DNA of 64,000 nt from JADKIH01 sp964595205 (GCA_964595205.1 CAZQOQ010000003.1:267789-331788), one strand, 5' to 3'; numbered from the stretch's first letter, positions 1-9,568 are shown. Program-made: numbers and translations. The notes: generated from the letters alone by a model not told the origin.

Positions 1-9
1 CAAAATTTT

Positions 10-17
10 TATTTTTG
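10..17 (+). promoter_or_regulatory. -7 promoter element (TATTTTTG)
   Basis: Exact match to the Bacteroidota -7 consensus TAnnTTTG, followed by GCAC. It lies 25 bp before the lipoprotein start at 43. The matching -33 box would fall outside the window. Confidence 0.55.
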
Positions 18-42
18 CACCTCGAAATTACAAACTTAATCA

Positions 43-1137
43 ATGAAATTTATCAACTCCGGTTTAATCACCATCGGCAACACCATTATCAGTTGCTTAA
101 CTCCGGTCTTTTTCACATCTGTAGTTCTATGGATGTCAGCCTGCGGCCCATCCAAAAAAGTTTCCTTTAATATCACGCGGCCTGCAGAAATTACATTGCC
201 GTCTGACGTAAACACGATTTTACTCGTCGACCGTACGAAATTCGACAATGAAGCCTTAAATACGATCGAAGGAATTCTAACCGGTGAAATGCCTGCAGAT
301 GACAGGGTCGCAGCACAGGAAGCGATGAACAGCCTCAAAAAAAAACTCGATCAATCACCCAGGTATAATGTAAGAATACTACCAGGCCGGATGGCAGGCA
401 ACAGCATCACGGCTGCTTTTCCAGAGGCAATTCCATGGAACGTAATCGATTCTCTATGTAATAGTAATAATTCAGATGTCGTAGTCTGTCTCGAAGTATT
501 TGATTCTAACTTTATCATTACAAATGGCACGCGGGTGAAAAAGAAAATGGAGGGAGAAGGTAAAAATGCCAAAGAAGTTTCCTATACCGAATATTATGCG
601 GAAGGTGTTGGCAGCATTAAAATGGGAATACGCTCTTATTATAACAAAGAGAAAACCATATTCGACCAGCAGATGCTTCATAAAAACAATACCTGGGAGG
701 CAACAGGTACTTCTGCTGTCGATGCAGCCGCTGCTCTGATTTCAAAATCGAATGCCAACAGGTACCTGGCAAAGATTGTGGGTGAAGATTACGCATATAA
801 AATCTCACCTATGCCGGTCAGGATTTCAAGAAGTTTTTACGGTAAGTCGAAGCATATTCCCCAGGTCGCAACCGGCGCCAGGTATGCTGATGTGAATAAA
901 TGGGAAGATGCAATCAACGAATGGAAAACCGGCATCAATCATGCAGATCCTAAGGAAGCCGGAAAAATTGCATATAACATTGCAGTTGCTTATGAGGTTC
1001 TGGGAGAATATGGTTCTGCCCTAACCTGGGCCCAGGATGCGTACACAAAATACGGCAATAAAGAAGCCCGCAACTACGTAAACACACTACAAAATCGTAT
1101 CGAAGAAGAACGGCTGTTGAAAGAACAGATGAAGTGA
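43..1137 (+). CDS. Predicted lipoprotein with C-terminal TPR-like region (DUF6340-like)
   Basis: A 364-residue secreted lipoprotein. Its long hydrophobic N-terminus ends in a lipobox-like MSAC, so Cys34 is the likely lipidated residue. The middle is a mixed alpha/beta region beginning at the ITLPSDVNTILLVDR segment. The last ~80 residues (about 280-364) are helical and contain a TPR-like pair around NKWEDAINEW and AYNIAVAYEVLGEYGSAL. The pattern of lipoprotein, LPSDV motif and TPR tail reminds me of the Bacteroidota family DUF6340, whose function is unknown; I assign it from memory of the family. The protein should sit in the outer membrane facing the periplasm. It is preceded by a good -7 box, and no partner gene is obvious. 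Confidence 0.75.
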   Translation: MKFINSGLITIGNTIISCLTPVFFTSVVLWMSACGPSKKVSFNITRPAEITLPSDVNTILLVDRTKFDNEALNTIEGILTGEMPADDRVAAQEAMNSLKKKLDQSPRYNVRILPGRMAGNSITAAFPEAIPWNVIDSLCNSNNSDVVVCLEVFDSNFIITNGTRVKKKMEGEGKNAKEVSYTEYYAEGVGSIKMGIRSYYNKEKTIFDQQMLHKNNTWEATGTSAVDAAAALISKSNANRYLAKIVGEDYAYKISPMPVRISRSFYGKSKHIPQVATGARYADVNKWEDAINEWKTGINHADPKEAGKIAYNIAVAYEVLGEYGSALTWAQDAYTKYGNKEARNYVNTLQNRIEEERLLKEQMK

Positions 1138-1237
1138 TCCGGGCATTTTTATTTGATGCAAATCAATTCAGAGCTTGATTTTTTTCATAATTAATTTTCA
1201 CCTTTTTAATCAATTTTGCAGGTGAAAGATTAATTAT

Positions 1238-1798
1238 ATGGTCTGGCTAATTTCTTTTTTATTGATATTACTCCTGTTAGCTGCATATTTTTTCTTTGCC
1301 CCGTTTTTTATCGATATAAACACCGATACCGGTCTCTTCAGAATCAGGTTCCACCGATGGATAAGTGCACAATTAACAGTGAAATATGATTTATTTTCAA
1401 TCGAACTTAAAATACTATGGTGGCACCGGGTAATCAATTTGTTTGGCGGAAGAAATAAAAGACAGTCAGCCAGGGATAAAAAAACCACGAATGCAGACTC
1501 ATCAATTACCGTTAAAAAAACAAGTTCATTATCACCAAAGAAAATTCAGGCAATGATAATGAGTTTCAAAATAAAAAAATTCTATCTCACTATCGATACA
1601 GGAAATATGCAGATAAATGGAATCATGTTTCCTGCTTTCCGCTGGCTTAGCACTTTCACCAGGAAGCATTTCTCAATAAATTTTTCAGGCAGAAATATTT
1701 TCATTCTAAGACTGGAAAACAATTTTGCCCGCATTTTAAGGGCTTACTTAATAAATCATCAAACATTTAAAAAAAAGTACCATGAACAATCTAAATGA
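1238..1798 (+). CDS. DUF2953-like membrane-anchored protein, partner of GerW-like gene
   Basis: A 186-residue protein with one N-terminal membrane segment (residues ~3-24), a basic lysine-rich linker (~75-105), and a C-terminal segment beginning KKFYLTIDTGNMQINGIMFPAF. The arrangement of TM, short beta-rich region, KIKKFYLTIDTG and INHQTFKK is like DUF2953 (Bacillus YtfI). The assignment rests partly on the next gene, a GerW/YtfJ homologue that overlaps it by 17 bp; ytfI and ytfJ are neighbours in Bacillus. The overlap implies translational coupling. Function is unknown. The similarity is weak enough that 'hypothetical membrane protein' is the safe reading. Confidence 0.6.
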   Translation: MVWLISFLLILLLLAAYFFFAPFFIDINTDTGLFRIRFHRWISAQLTVKYDLFSIELKILWWHRVINLFGGRNKRQSARDKKTTNADSSITVKKTSSLSPKKIQAMIMSFKIKKFYLTIDTGNMQINGIMFPAFRWLSTFTRKHFSINFSGRNIFILRLENNFARILRAYLINHQTFKKKYHEQSK

Positions 1799-2162
1799 AA
1801 CGCTCGGAAAAATTACCGAGTTCCTAAAATCAGAAGCAAAGACTGAAACCATCATCGGTCAGCAATTTAAGTTAGGCGAATTCACCTGTGTTCCGGTTAT
1901 GTCTGTCGGACTTGGATTCGGCGGTGGTGGCGGTGAAGGAAAAGGAATGGCCAAAAACTCAGGCGAAGGCGAAGGTGCCGGCGCCGGTGCCGGTGGAGGA
2001 ATGGGAATGGGGCCTGTAGGATTTCTTGTAACCAGGGGAGACGACATACAGTTTATTTCTACCCGGTCATCCAAAGGACTTGCAGCCGCATTCGAAAAAC
2101 TTCCTGACGTCATCGAAAAATATTTCGACAAGAGCAGAAAAAAAGAGGATGCAACAATATAA
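1782..2162 (+). CDS. GerW/YtfJ-family protein
   Basis: A 126-residue protein. The N-terminal LGKITEFLKSEAKTETIIGQQFKLGEFTCVPVMSVGLGFG block is followed by a long Gly/Glu/Ala-rich linker (~46-77). A conserved GPVGFLVTRGDDIQFI strand then leads into a C-terminal helix. This is the layout of the GerW (YtfJ) family, known in Bacillus as a spore protein needed for germination but also found in non-sporulating bacteria and archaea. It is slightly shorter than I recall for the Bacillus protein. No signal peptide is visible, so it is probably cytoplasmic. It overlaps and follows the DUF2953-like gene. The role outside spores is not known. Confidence 0.8.
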   Translation: MNNLNETLGKITEFLKSEAKTETIIGQQFKLGEFTCVPVMSVGLGFGGGGGEGKGMAKNSGEGEGAGAGAGGGMGMGPVGFLVTRGDDIQFISTRSSKGLAAAFEKLPDVIEKYFDKSRKKEDATI

Positions 2163-2170
2163 TTGCTCCT

Positions 2171-3700
2171 TTAATTGATTCGGTAGATAAACGATGTCTG
2201 GTTTTTATTATGCCAGTTCATCTTATTAAGCAGCCAGTCGATAAACGACGGCTCAATGGTAGCCTCGTAGGTTAATGTAGGAAGATATTTCTTAAGATCA
2301 ACCACCCTTTTTACCATATTGTCCCGCTGCATGAAAACAACATAGTTGGGTCTTTTATCTTCAGGCGTGCAGAGATAATTCTCATAATAGAAATTGGCAG
2401 GAGGATTTATTTTCGTAATGCGAAAGACCTTTGTGAATTTGCCGAGATAAAACTGTGGAGGGATCAGTATATCGTCACGGTTACTGTCTTCGACGACGAA
2501 ACTTACCACATCTCCTTTCTTCGCAAGGTAAATCATCGATTCCACACGGTTCTTCTTTGAATAAGACACCGACACGACCAGCAAAGGAATTACATTAATG
2601 ATCCAGAAAAATATCCACAGGTTGCGATATAGCACTTTGTGATTTTTCCAGAATGCTGATTGATTAAAGAATTCATCCCAGCCAATATAACCCAGTGTAA
2701 TGATAAAAGGAATCACCGGCAGGATAAACCGTTCCTGCTTGTTTGGAAAATAAGAATGAAATGCAAGGAATATAAATGCAGGCAGAAAAAGATAAAGGTG
2801 CCTTTTCCAGTTTTTAAAATATCCGAAGAAAAAAAATAAACTCACAGGAGGTATCATGAGTCCCCCAAGCAAGACGAGGTACATGTACCATTCGTTAGTG
2901 AAATAGCCATAGGCATTTTCACGGTTATAACGGACATATTCCAGAAACTCAACGAATGGTTTTCCGAAAACTAAATAATCAGGAACAGCCTGAATGATTG
3001 CCGAAGGTAACAGGAAGAAAAAAAACAAAACGATTGAAGCAAAGAGTCTTTTTCGTATCAATAATGCGAGGCAAAGTCCCCCGGTAAATAATATGGTCTG
3101 GTACCTGATTGAAAAAGATATTGCCAGCATCAGCCCGGCTACAGCCAGAGATTTCCAGTTGAACCTGCCATGATCACGGATAATAAGCCAGGTTGCGTAC
3201 ATCAAAGGTGGAATGCATGCAACTTCAACCAGGTTCCTCACGCTGAGAAACGGCATGAACCAGAAAACTGAAAGAAGAAGTCCTGTCATACGCGCGGTTT
3301 TTTGTCCGCTTATCCGCTCTGCAATCTTATAACCACTGTAAACTATCACCAACGAAAACAAGGCATGAAGCATACGCACCACGTACATTTTTCCCTGCGG
3401 ATCATCGAAACCGATAAGCTTAAAAAAAAGGAATAGCAGGTAATGCAGGCCCGGATAGAAAAAACTATGGCCCGTTGGAGCTGCATCAGGATGTTCCGCA
3501 TCGGGGTACCAGGTATCATAATTATAATGCTCCACCCATGCCTGCGCAGGCTCAATTACCAGGAAGTGATCGTCGGACATTCCATAACCCTTTGAAAAGA
3601 TCACAGCAAGAAGTCTGAAAAATAATCCCGTCCATAGAATGAGCTGCAGCGGCTTTTCGTTCCAGCGCGTTATTATAATTTGCAAAAGAGAATTATTCAT
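2171..3700 (-). CDS. Polytopic membrane glycosyltransferase, GT22/ALG9-like
   Basis: A 509-residue integral membrane protein with about ten hydrophobic segments. The early loop carries the acidic pair MSDDHF (residues ~41-46), the position of the catalytic Asp in GT-C enzymes. The segment HSYFPNKQERFILPVIP (around 315-330) closely resembles the H..FPHKExRFxxPxxP signature of ALG9/PIG-B mannosyltransferases (GT22), which use polyprenyl-phosphate sugars at the membrane. The C-terminal ~100 residues are soluble. Substrate cannot be told. A TACATTTG -7 box ends 8 bp before the ATG, so the transcript appears nearly leaderless; the next in-frame Met is at the catalytic loop, so 3700 must be the start. 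It diverges from the GT87-like gene. Confidence 0.78.
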   Translation of the reverse strand: MNNSLLQIIITRWNEKPLQLILWTGLFFRLLAVIFSKGYGMSDDHFLVIEPAQAWVEHYNYDTWYPDAEHPDAAPTGHSFFYPGLHYLLFLFFKLIGFDDPQGKMYVVRMLHALFSLVIVYSGYKIAERISGQKTARMTGLLLSVFWFMPFLSVRNLVEVACIPPLMYATWLIIRDHGRFNWKSLAVAGLMLAISFSIRYQTILFTGGLCLALLIRKRLFASIVLFFFFLLPSAIIQAVPDYLVFGKPFVEFLEYVRYNRENAYGYFTNEWYMYLVLLGGLMIPPVSLFFFFGYFKNWKRHLYLFLPAFIFLAFHSYFPNKQERFILPVIPFIITLGYIGWDEFFNQSAFWKNHKVLYRNLWIFFWIINVIPLLVVSVSYSKKNRVESMIYLAKKGDVVSFVVEDSNRDDILIPPQFYLGKFTKVFRITKINPPANFYYENYLCTPEDKRPNYVVFMQRDNMVKRVVDLKKYLPTLTYEATIEPSFIDWLLNKMNWHNKNQTSFIYRIN

Positions 3701-3708
3701 AAGCTGTG

Positions 3709-3716
3709 CAAATGTA
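3709..3716 (-). promoter_or_regulatory. -7 promoter element (TACATTTG) for the GT22-like gene
   Basis: Exact TAnnTTTG on the minus strand followed by CAC. The predicted transcription start is within about 2 nt of the ATG at 3700, so the message is close to leaderless. Confidence 0.5.
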
Positions 3717-3829
3717 TCATTTCCGGATCATCCTGAAAATCTCAGGTTAGTTTTAATAAATTTTATCAGCCGCGCTTTCATTGAATGGGTTTGTAACTTA
3801 ATTTGCACTTCTGCAAGCCATACATTTTT

Positions 3830-5044
3830 ATGAATGTTAAACCGGTAAACAACTCCTCCAGGTATTTTATTTTACTGGCTTCTGTCATATTCGCCCTCAT
3901 GTTTATTCTTGAAAAAATAAACGGAAGGTTCTGGCTGAACGATTTCAAAGTATTTTACCTGGCATCGAAAGCTCTGCTGAATCATGAACAGGTTTATGGA
4001 GTTGCCTTTGGACTTGAAACAGGATTTTATAAATATTCCCCTTTTACCTTATTGCTGTTCGCGCCCTTCACACTTGTATCTTTTGAGGTCGCGAGTATCA
4101 TTTACTATGTGATCTGCTCTGCCTGCATCGTTGCAGCAATTTTACTTCTGTCCCGGTTAATAAACCGACATCTCTTTGCAGACAGGGAATTGAATTTTCT
4201 CCCGCTGTTATTTATTTTGTTGTGTGCCCTCAATCACCTCGTGAGGGAACTACACCTTGGGAATACGAATATGATATTACTTTTGCTTCTGACGGTCACA
4301 CTGAAATTTGTAACAGAATCCAGGCCGGGATGGGCAGGACTGTTTCTTGCAGTAGTCGTACTTACCAAACCGTATTTTCTGATTTGCCTCCTCCCCCTTT
4401 TTCTTTTTAATGAGTTCAGGACAATACTATTCACGTGTCTTTACCTGTTGATTTTTGTATTTATATCGTGCCTGGCAGCAGGCCTGTCACATGGCGCCGA
4501 ACTTTACTCCTCCTGGTTCACTGCCATGAAAGAACATTCCGGCTATCTGAGCAGCCGGCAAACAATACTTTCCTACCTGGATATTTATTTCGGATTGAAA
4601 ATTCCATCTTCATATGGGATCTACATCCTTGCATTTACCGGAATACTGTTTTATATCTATTTCTGGTTGTCAAATAAGCAAGGTGCCGGGGAACCGGAAT
4701 ATACGGCATCTAAAAACTCCTCACTCATAATCTATTATTACCTGCTGATTGCAATTGTGCCTTCCATTTTAATCACCGACATAGAACATTTTCTTTTTTC
4801 ACTTCCGCTGATCGTTATTCTCATATTGTATTTGAGGGACCATAAGATTATAACGATGATATCTTTTGCATTACTCATGTTCATGTACGGCGGAAATTCC
4901 TCGGAGCTGATCGGAAAAAAAATGGCTGCTGTCTTTGAAGATGCGGGCTTGCTTGGCATTTGCAACCTGGTGATGATCGGAATGGTAATTTATTTATATC
5001 ATACACGCAGGCTGCCGGTAATAAATACGTTGAAAACAAAATAG
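3830..5044 (+). CDS. Polytopic membrane glycosyltransferase, GT87/DUF2029-like
   Basis: A 404-residue membrane protein with about ten TM segments. After the first TM comes NDFKVFYLASKALLNHEQVYG with FYKYSPFTLLLFAPF, the D.xxyy.a.....g...Y...Y.P pattern of GT87 (DUF2029) polyprenyl-phosphate sugar-dependent transferases. HLGNTNMILLLLL near residue 150 matches the conserved QxNxxL loop of that family. I start it at 3830, not at the upstream ATG (3803), because 3803 lies inside the TTAATTTGC promoter-like sequence and the protein reads better from MNVKP. It is divergent from another GT-C-type enzyme, suggesting a surface glycan or lipid-linked sugar role; the substrate is unknown. Confidence 0.75.
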   Translation: MNVKPVNNSSRYFILLASVIFALMFILEKINGRFWLNDFKVFYLASKALLNHEQVYGVAFGLETGFYKYSPFTLLLFAPFTLVSFEVASIIYYVICSACIVAAILLLSRLINRHLFADRELNFLPLLFILLCALNHLVRELHLGNTNMILLLLLTVTLKFVTESRPGWAGLFLAVVVLTKPYFLICLLPLFLFNEFRTILFTCLYLLIFVFISCLAAGLSHGAELYSSWFTAMKEHSGYLSSRQTILSYLDIYFGLKIPSSYGIYILAFTGILFYIYFWLSNKQGAGEPEYTASKNSSLIIYYYLLIAIVPSILITDIEHFLFSLPLIVILILYLRDHKIITMISFALLMFMYGGNSSELIGKKMAAVFEDAGLLGICNLVMIGMVIYLYHTRRLPVINTLKTK

Positions 5045-5159
5045 ACTCTTGTTTCACACCGATGCCCGGTGAAGAAAAAAGAATGGTTGGTAGTTGAGTA
5101 GCTATCCGCTCATTCTCTTCACTTTTTAAAAAACACACTGAGACCATCCCGGTTTTTCA

Positions 5160-6179
5160 TTACCATTGAATAACAATTTTACCGACAGATTTCCTGCTTT
5201 CCAAAAAACTATGAGCCCTGGCAATTTCGTTTACGCCAAATACACCAGCTATATGCGGCTTAATCTTCCCTGATAAATAAAGTTCATAAACACCCTTCAG
5301 ACAACGCTGAAGAAGTTCAGGTTTATGATCTGCTATATGCAGCATATTTACACAAATCAGGCTTTTCGAAGTCCTGAACATATTTACCGGCGAATAAATA
5401 CCAAATCCGCGAATGAGACCGAGCAATTTAATAATGTTTCCCCTCGCCGAAATCAATTCAGATGCGCCGAGGCAAACCATCCTTCCACCGTAATTCAACA
5501 AGCTGTATCCCTTTCTCACGGAAGCGCCTCCGATGCTGTCAAAGATCACGTCGAGACTCCTTTCCCCGCTCACGGATCGTATTACTTTCGTAAAATCATC
5601 TTTACGATAATTAATCGGGTAATCCACTCCCATTCTTTCCAGGTGTTTCAATTTTTCTTCGGATGCTGTGGCGTAAACTATACAACCACTGTTTTTTGCC
5701 ATTTGTACCAGGGCAGTGCCGACACCGCCTGCTGCAGCATGAATCAGCACCCGATCGCCGGCATGCAGGTGAGTTGCATGATAACAACAATAAAAGGCTG
5801 TGCTGTATTGTGTCGCCAAAGCCGTTGCCTCACCTGCATCAATCGATTCCGGAATAACAACTACAGCCCGCGCGTCTGTAACTGCAAATTCCGCATATCC
5901 TCCGAAGCGGGTAAGTGCAACTACACGATCGCCTTCCCGCAAATCAGTTACTCCCACTCCCTTCTTCACTATTTTTCCAACAACATCGTAACCGGGAACA
6001 AATGGGATGGCAGGAGCATCATCATACAATCCTCTCCTCGCCATCACGTCGGCAAAGTTTAAACCCGACGCTTCTACCTTTATTAGAACCTCGTTCTGCA
6101 CTGGTTCTGGCCGTTGTACATCCCGTATTTCGAATGCGCCTTCAGAATTTCCTTTTCTCACAAGTACAATTGCTCTCAT
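5160..6179 (-). CDS. Zinc-independent quinone oxidoreductase-like protein (MDR superfamily, VAT-1-like)
   Basis: A 339-residue NAD(P)H-dependent medium-chain dehydrogenase/reductase. The N-terminal GroES-like domain (1-~120) has EASGLNFADVMARRG and PFVPGYDVVGKI. The Rossmann domain carries HAAAGGVGTALVQMA with the AAxGGVG nucleotide motif near 148-154, and IFDSIGG follows. The structural and catalytic zinc cysteines of alcohol dehydrogenases are absent, as in quinone oxidoreductases. The sequence style is closest to the VAT-1 branch. The likely role is reduction of quinones or enones in the cytoplasm. It is monocistronic and convergent with the GT87-like gene. Confidence 0.88.
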   Translation of the reverse strand: MRAIVLVRKGNSEGAFEIRDVQRPEPVQNEVLIKVEASGLNFADVMARRGLYDDAPAIPFVPGYDVVGKIVKKGVGVTDLREGDRVVALTRFGGYAEFAVTDARAVVVIPESIDAGEATALATQYSTAFYCCYHATHLHAGDRVLIHAAAGGVGTALVQMAKNSGCIVYATASEEKLKHLERMGVDYPINYRKDDFTKVIRSVSGERSLDVIFDSIGGASVRKGYSLLNYGGRMVCLGASELISARGNIIKLLGLIRGFGIYSPVNMFRTSKSLICVNMLHIADHKPELLQRCLKGVYELYLSGKIKPHIAGVFGVNEIARAHSFLESRKSVGKIVIQW

Positions 6180-6283
6180 TTATTCAGCTCTGAAAATATT
6201 TTAAAGTTCGAAAGCTAACTAATTTATCCAGTTTTAAAAATGATAATAGCCCGAATTTGCGCATACTGACATGATTGGAATCT

Positions 6284-6291
6284 TATATTTG
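6284..6291 (+). promoter_or_regulatory. -7 promoter element (TATATTTG) for the sensor kinase
   Basis: Exact TAnnTTTG followed by CATC. A TTTG lies 24 bp upstream, longer than the usual 19-21. The predicted leader before the ATG at 6378 is about 80 nt. Confidence 0.5.
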
Positions 6292-6377
6292 CATCCTATA
6301 TGTTTAATTTTATATTTTTAATCAAATCATGTGCTGAGGGGTGCTGATATATTTTCATGAATTAATAATGCTCTGTT

Positions 6378-9332
6378 ATGAGTTTTTTTAAGTTTAGAAT
6401 TTTTTTATCATTTTTATTTCTGGTGCTTTACTGCATGATGCCTTTAGTCGTTACCTCTGCCATTGCTGAAGAACAAAAAAAAATATTTCCCCTGGAACGC
6501 TATAGAATTCTCGGAGAAAAAGAAGGTCTTAACAGTAAAATAATTTATATGACGATCCAGGACCGGGACGGTTTCATATGGTTAGGAACCAATGCCGGTG
6601 TCTTTAGATACGACGGAAGAAGCTTTCAGAGATATACTGTTGATGATGGAATTATGGACAACGAAGTATTCTCCATTTACGAGGACAGTAAAGACAGAAT
6701 CTGGTTTCTCACCTTTAACGGTCGCCTTTCCTTCTGGAAGGATGGGATCATACATAATCCGGCAAACACTCCTTTCCTGAAAAACACATACCTGGAAGAA
6801 TCATTCTTTTCCAGCTACGAAGATTCTCATGGTCGAATCTGGTTCGGTACTCTAAACGGGTTTGTTGTTATTAAAGATGATTCAGTTGTAATTATTAAAT
6901 CAAAAAGCAATTTGAACAAAGTTAATTCAGTTTATGTTCATGAGGATTTGAAAGGGAACATCTGGTCATTCAACAAAAATAAAATGTTTAAAATCCTGGA
7001 TAAAAATTCGACAGATTCAATCTTTATTCCGGACGACATTATCTTTCGCAGAGTATGCCATGGCCCTGATAAAGTCATGTATTATTACAACGATTCCGGC
7101 ATTTTTAAGATTTATGATCAGTCATATGCATTGATAGTTGATAAAAAGCTAATGCCTCCGGTAAATAAAATCATAAATATTTTTTCAAACGGGGAATACA
7201 TCTGGTTATGCACGGTGGGTCAAGGCTGTTATGAATTCAAAAATGGGAAATTGAATAAAATTTATTTTAGCGGCAAGACCATTACCTCAGCCTTCAGAGA
7301 CCGTGAAAATAACCTGTGGTTTGGCACACTTGCCAATACACTGCTAATGGTGCCATCCACAAACGAATCCGTAACCAATTACACCCAATCAACGGGACTT
7401 TCATATGATGTGGTGAATTCAATTTCAAGTTCAGGCAACGATTCAGTCTGGCTGGGATATGGAAACGGAATGGTCGACATCATTTCGAATAACATGAAAT
7501 CGACCATCAATCTTGCAGGATCCAACGATTCGAACTATTACAGGGTATCGAATATCATTGCTGATCCGGAAGTGACGTGGATAGGCTCAGACCTGGGAAT
7601 TTTTTTTATTGAAAATGGAAAATTAACTCATATAAAATATACAAATAATAAAAAGGCTCCTACCAGTTATTCCGTCAAACGATTTATTAAAGACAGCAGC
7701 GGTGATATTTATGCTACATACTCATATAACTTATTGAAGGTTGAGAAGAATAAATCCGGATTAAATGTTCGTGAAGTTTTAGATTCCATCCGAAGAACTT
7801 TTTCCATCGTGGAAATTAATAAAGGAGAATATATCGTATCCAGCCTATCCGGTTTATTAAAATACATTCCCGGGCAAAAAACAACCAATTATATCACAGA
7901 TACGGATCTGTCATCAGTCAGAATCATCGACATGAAGCTTGATGGAGATACAAATCTCCTGATGGCGAGCGACGGTTTTGGTTTTTACATATTTAAAAAT
8001 GGAAAAATTAAACAGCATTTCTCTCTCGCCGAAGGACTCGCCGATAATATCTGCAACCGGATAACTGTTGCAGGAGAGTACGTCTACGTTTCGACGAATT
8101 CCGGGTTAAGCATATTAAAAAAAGAAAAAGGGAAATATTACATAACCGGTAATATTACCACACTGAATGGCCTGCAGTCGAATGCCGTTAATGATGTCGC
8201 AATAAAAAATCCGTTTATCTATATAGCTACAGACAAGGGTTTAACTGTAATCAATTTGGATAAGTACTCTGCCCCTTCCTTTATCGGAAAAATAAAAATT
8301 ACGGAAATAATCACCGATACAGTTCAGGCTCTGGCTTCTTCATGTTATGAATACAGATCGGATATCCCCAGGCTCCTCATCAAATACGCTTACCCTGTAT
8401 TCAATCCGGCGAATCTGCTCCAAACAAGATACAGGCTATTAAAAGATGAAAATGATAACACAGAATGGATCATATCTGAAAATAATAAAATCGAGTTTTC
8501 TTCCCTGGAACCTGGCAAATACATTCTTCAGCTTAAGCCGGGTTCAACAAATGATATCAATTCAATTACGAAATTCAATTTTTCAATTACTCCATTGTGG
8601 TGGCAGACCCTTTTAGCAAAAGTTACTATCAGCCTGTTAATCCTGCTGCTCCTGGCTATGATGCTGAGAAAAAGAATGCAGAAAGTCTATGAGAAAGAGG
8701 TAATGAGGTTAAAGGAACAAACGATACTTGAAATGGAGCGTAACCGGATTGCTTCCGATATGCACGACGACATTGGTGCAGATCTTACAAAAATTTCAAT
8801 CTGGGCAAATATTTTAGACACCAATCAGTCGGATACAAAAGAAACAATAAAGAAAATCACACAATCATCTGAAGAAGTACTTCAAAAAATGGATGAGATT
8901 ATCTGGGCGCTCAATGCAGTACGCAATTCTTCCACAGACCTGATCTCATACCTGAGAATGTTCGCAACCAGATTTCTTGAAGACACAGGAATAAAATTAA
9001 ATTTCGTGGCGAAAAAAAATATTCCCGATTTAATCGTAACATATATTCAAAGGAGAAATATTTTCCTGGTATTAAAAGAACTGCTTCACAACAGCGTAAA
9101 ACATAGTCACGCAGAAAATATCAGCATTGATATCATGTACGAAAATGATCAGTTGATATTTCATTATAATGATGACGGAAACGGATGTGACTTAGAAACA
9201 AATTCCGGAGGGTTTGGAATTCAAAATATGCAACACCGCATGAATGAGATAAACGCTGTTTTTAATATTTTATCGAAAAGCGGCAAGGGCTTTTCAGCAA
9301 GTATATTAGTTAATTTAATCCACGCACATTAA
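6378..9332 (+). CDS. Propeller-type sensor histidine kinase (Reg_prop, Y_Y_Y, HisKA_3, HATPase)
   Basis: A 984-residue membrane sensor. After a signal/TM segment, about 600 residues form two-component-regulator propeller repeats (DGFIWLGTNAGVFRYDG, DRENNLWFGTLANTLL, GDIYATYS). A Y_Y_Y-type beta domain follows at ~650-735. One TM segment (~740-765) leads to a NarL-type dimerisation helix, ERNRIASDMHDDIGADL, in which His796 is the predicted phospho-acceptor. The ATPase domain has the N box KELLHNSVKHS and a GGFGIQNM glycine box. It lacks the receiver and AraC domains of hybrid two-component systems, and no LuxR-type response regulator lies next to it, so its partner is encoded elsewhere. The signal sensed is unknown. 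Confidence 0.9.
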   Translation: MSFFKFRIFLSFLFLVLYCMMPLVVTSAIAEEQKKIFPLERYRILGEKEGLNSKIIYMTIQDRDGFIWLGTNAGVFRYDGRSFQRYTVDDGIMDNEVFSIYEDSKDRIWFLTFNGRLSFWKDGIIHNPANTPFLKNTYLEESFFSSYEDSHGRIWFGTLNGFVVIKDDSVVIIKSKSNLNKVNSVYVHEDLKGNIWSFNKNKMFKILDKNSTDSIFIPDDIIFRRVCHGPDKVMYYYNDSGIFKIYDQSYALIVDKKLMPPVNKIINIFSNGEYIWLCTVGQGCYEFKNGKLNKIYFSGKTITSAFRDRENNLWFGTLANTLLMVPSTNESVTNYTQSTGLSYDVVNSISSSGNDSVWLGYGNGMVDIISNNMKSTINLAGSNDSNYYRVSNIIADPEVTWIGSDLGIFFIENGKLTHIKYTNNKKAPTSYSVKRFIKDSSGDIYATYSYNLLKVEKNKSGLNVREVLDSIRRTFSIVEINKGEYIVSSLSGLLKYIPGQKTTNYITDTDLSSVRIIDMKLDGDTNLLMASDGFGFYIFKNGKIKQHFSLAEGLADNICNRITVAGEYVYVSTNSGLSILKKEKGKYYITGNITTLNGLQSNAVNDVAIKNPFIYIATDKGLTVINLDKYSAPSFIGKIKITEIITDTVQALASSCYEYRSDIPRLLIKYAYPVFNPANLLQTRYRLLKDENDNTEWIISENNKIEFSSLEPGKYILQLKPGSTNDINSITKFNFSITPLWWQTLLAKVTISLLILLLLAMMLRKRMQKVYEKEVMRLKEQTILEMERNRIASDMHDDIGADLTKISIWANILDTNQSDTKETIKKITQSSEEVLQKMDEIIWALNAVRNSSTDLISYLRMFATRFLEDTGIKLNFVAKKNIPDLIVTYIQRRNIFLVLKELLHNSVKHSHAENISIDIMYENDQLIFHYNDDGNGCDLETNSGGFGIQNMQHRMNEINAVFNILSKSGKGFSASILVNLIHAH

Positions 9333-9568
9333 TTTATTTTAGTTATTACATATTTATTAACTGTAAGATTTTAATAAATATTTTTTAAATGTTAAACAGG
9401 ATTTTTTCCGATTTATTAAGCTTTACAGTTTATAAATTGAATAATCAATTTTTGAAGAAACAAACTTCACCTTTAAAACAATTTGTGCCTCTACGTTCGT
9501 GATCAATAAAGGGCTGAAGCCGAAAGAGCCCATAAACAGCAGGCTTTCCCATAAATTTAATATCGAAG

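Noticed and set aside
1782..1798. Frameshift between the DUF2953-like and GerW-like genes
   Set aside because: The 17-bp overlap keeps both frames intact with a good ATG and stop, as in coupled genes.
5044..5100. Rho-independent terminator between the GT87-like and oxidoreductase genes
   Set aside because: CACCG-ATGCC-CGGTG forms a short stem but lacks a T run on either strand.
5325..6062. 245-residue plus-strand gene over the oxidoreductase
   Set aside because: It is antisense to a well-conserved enzyme, and its composition looks like the complement of that protein.
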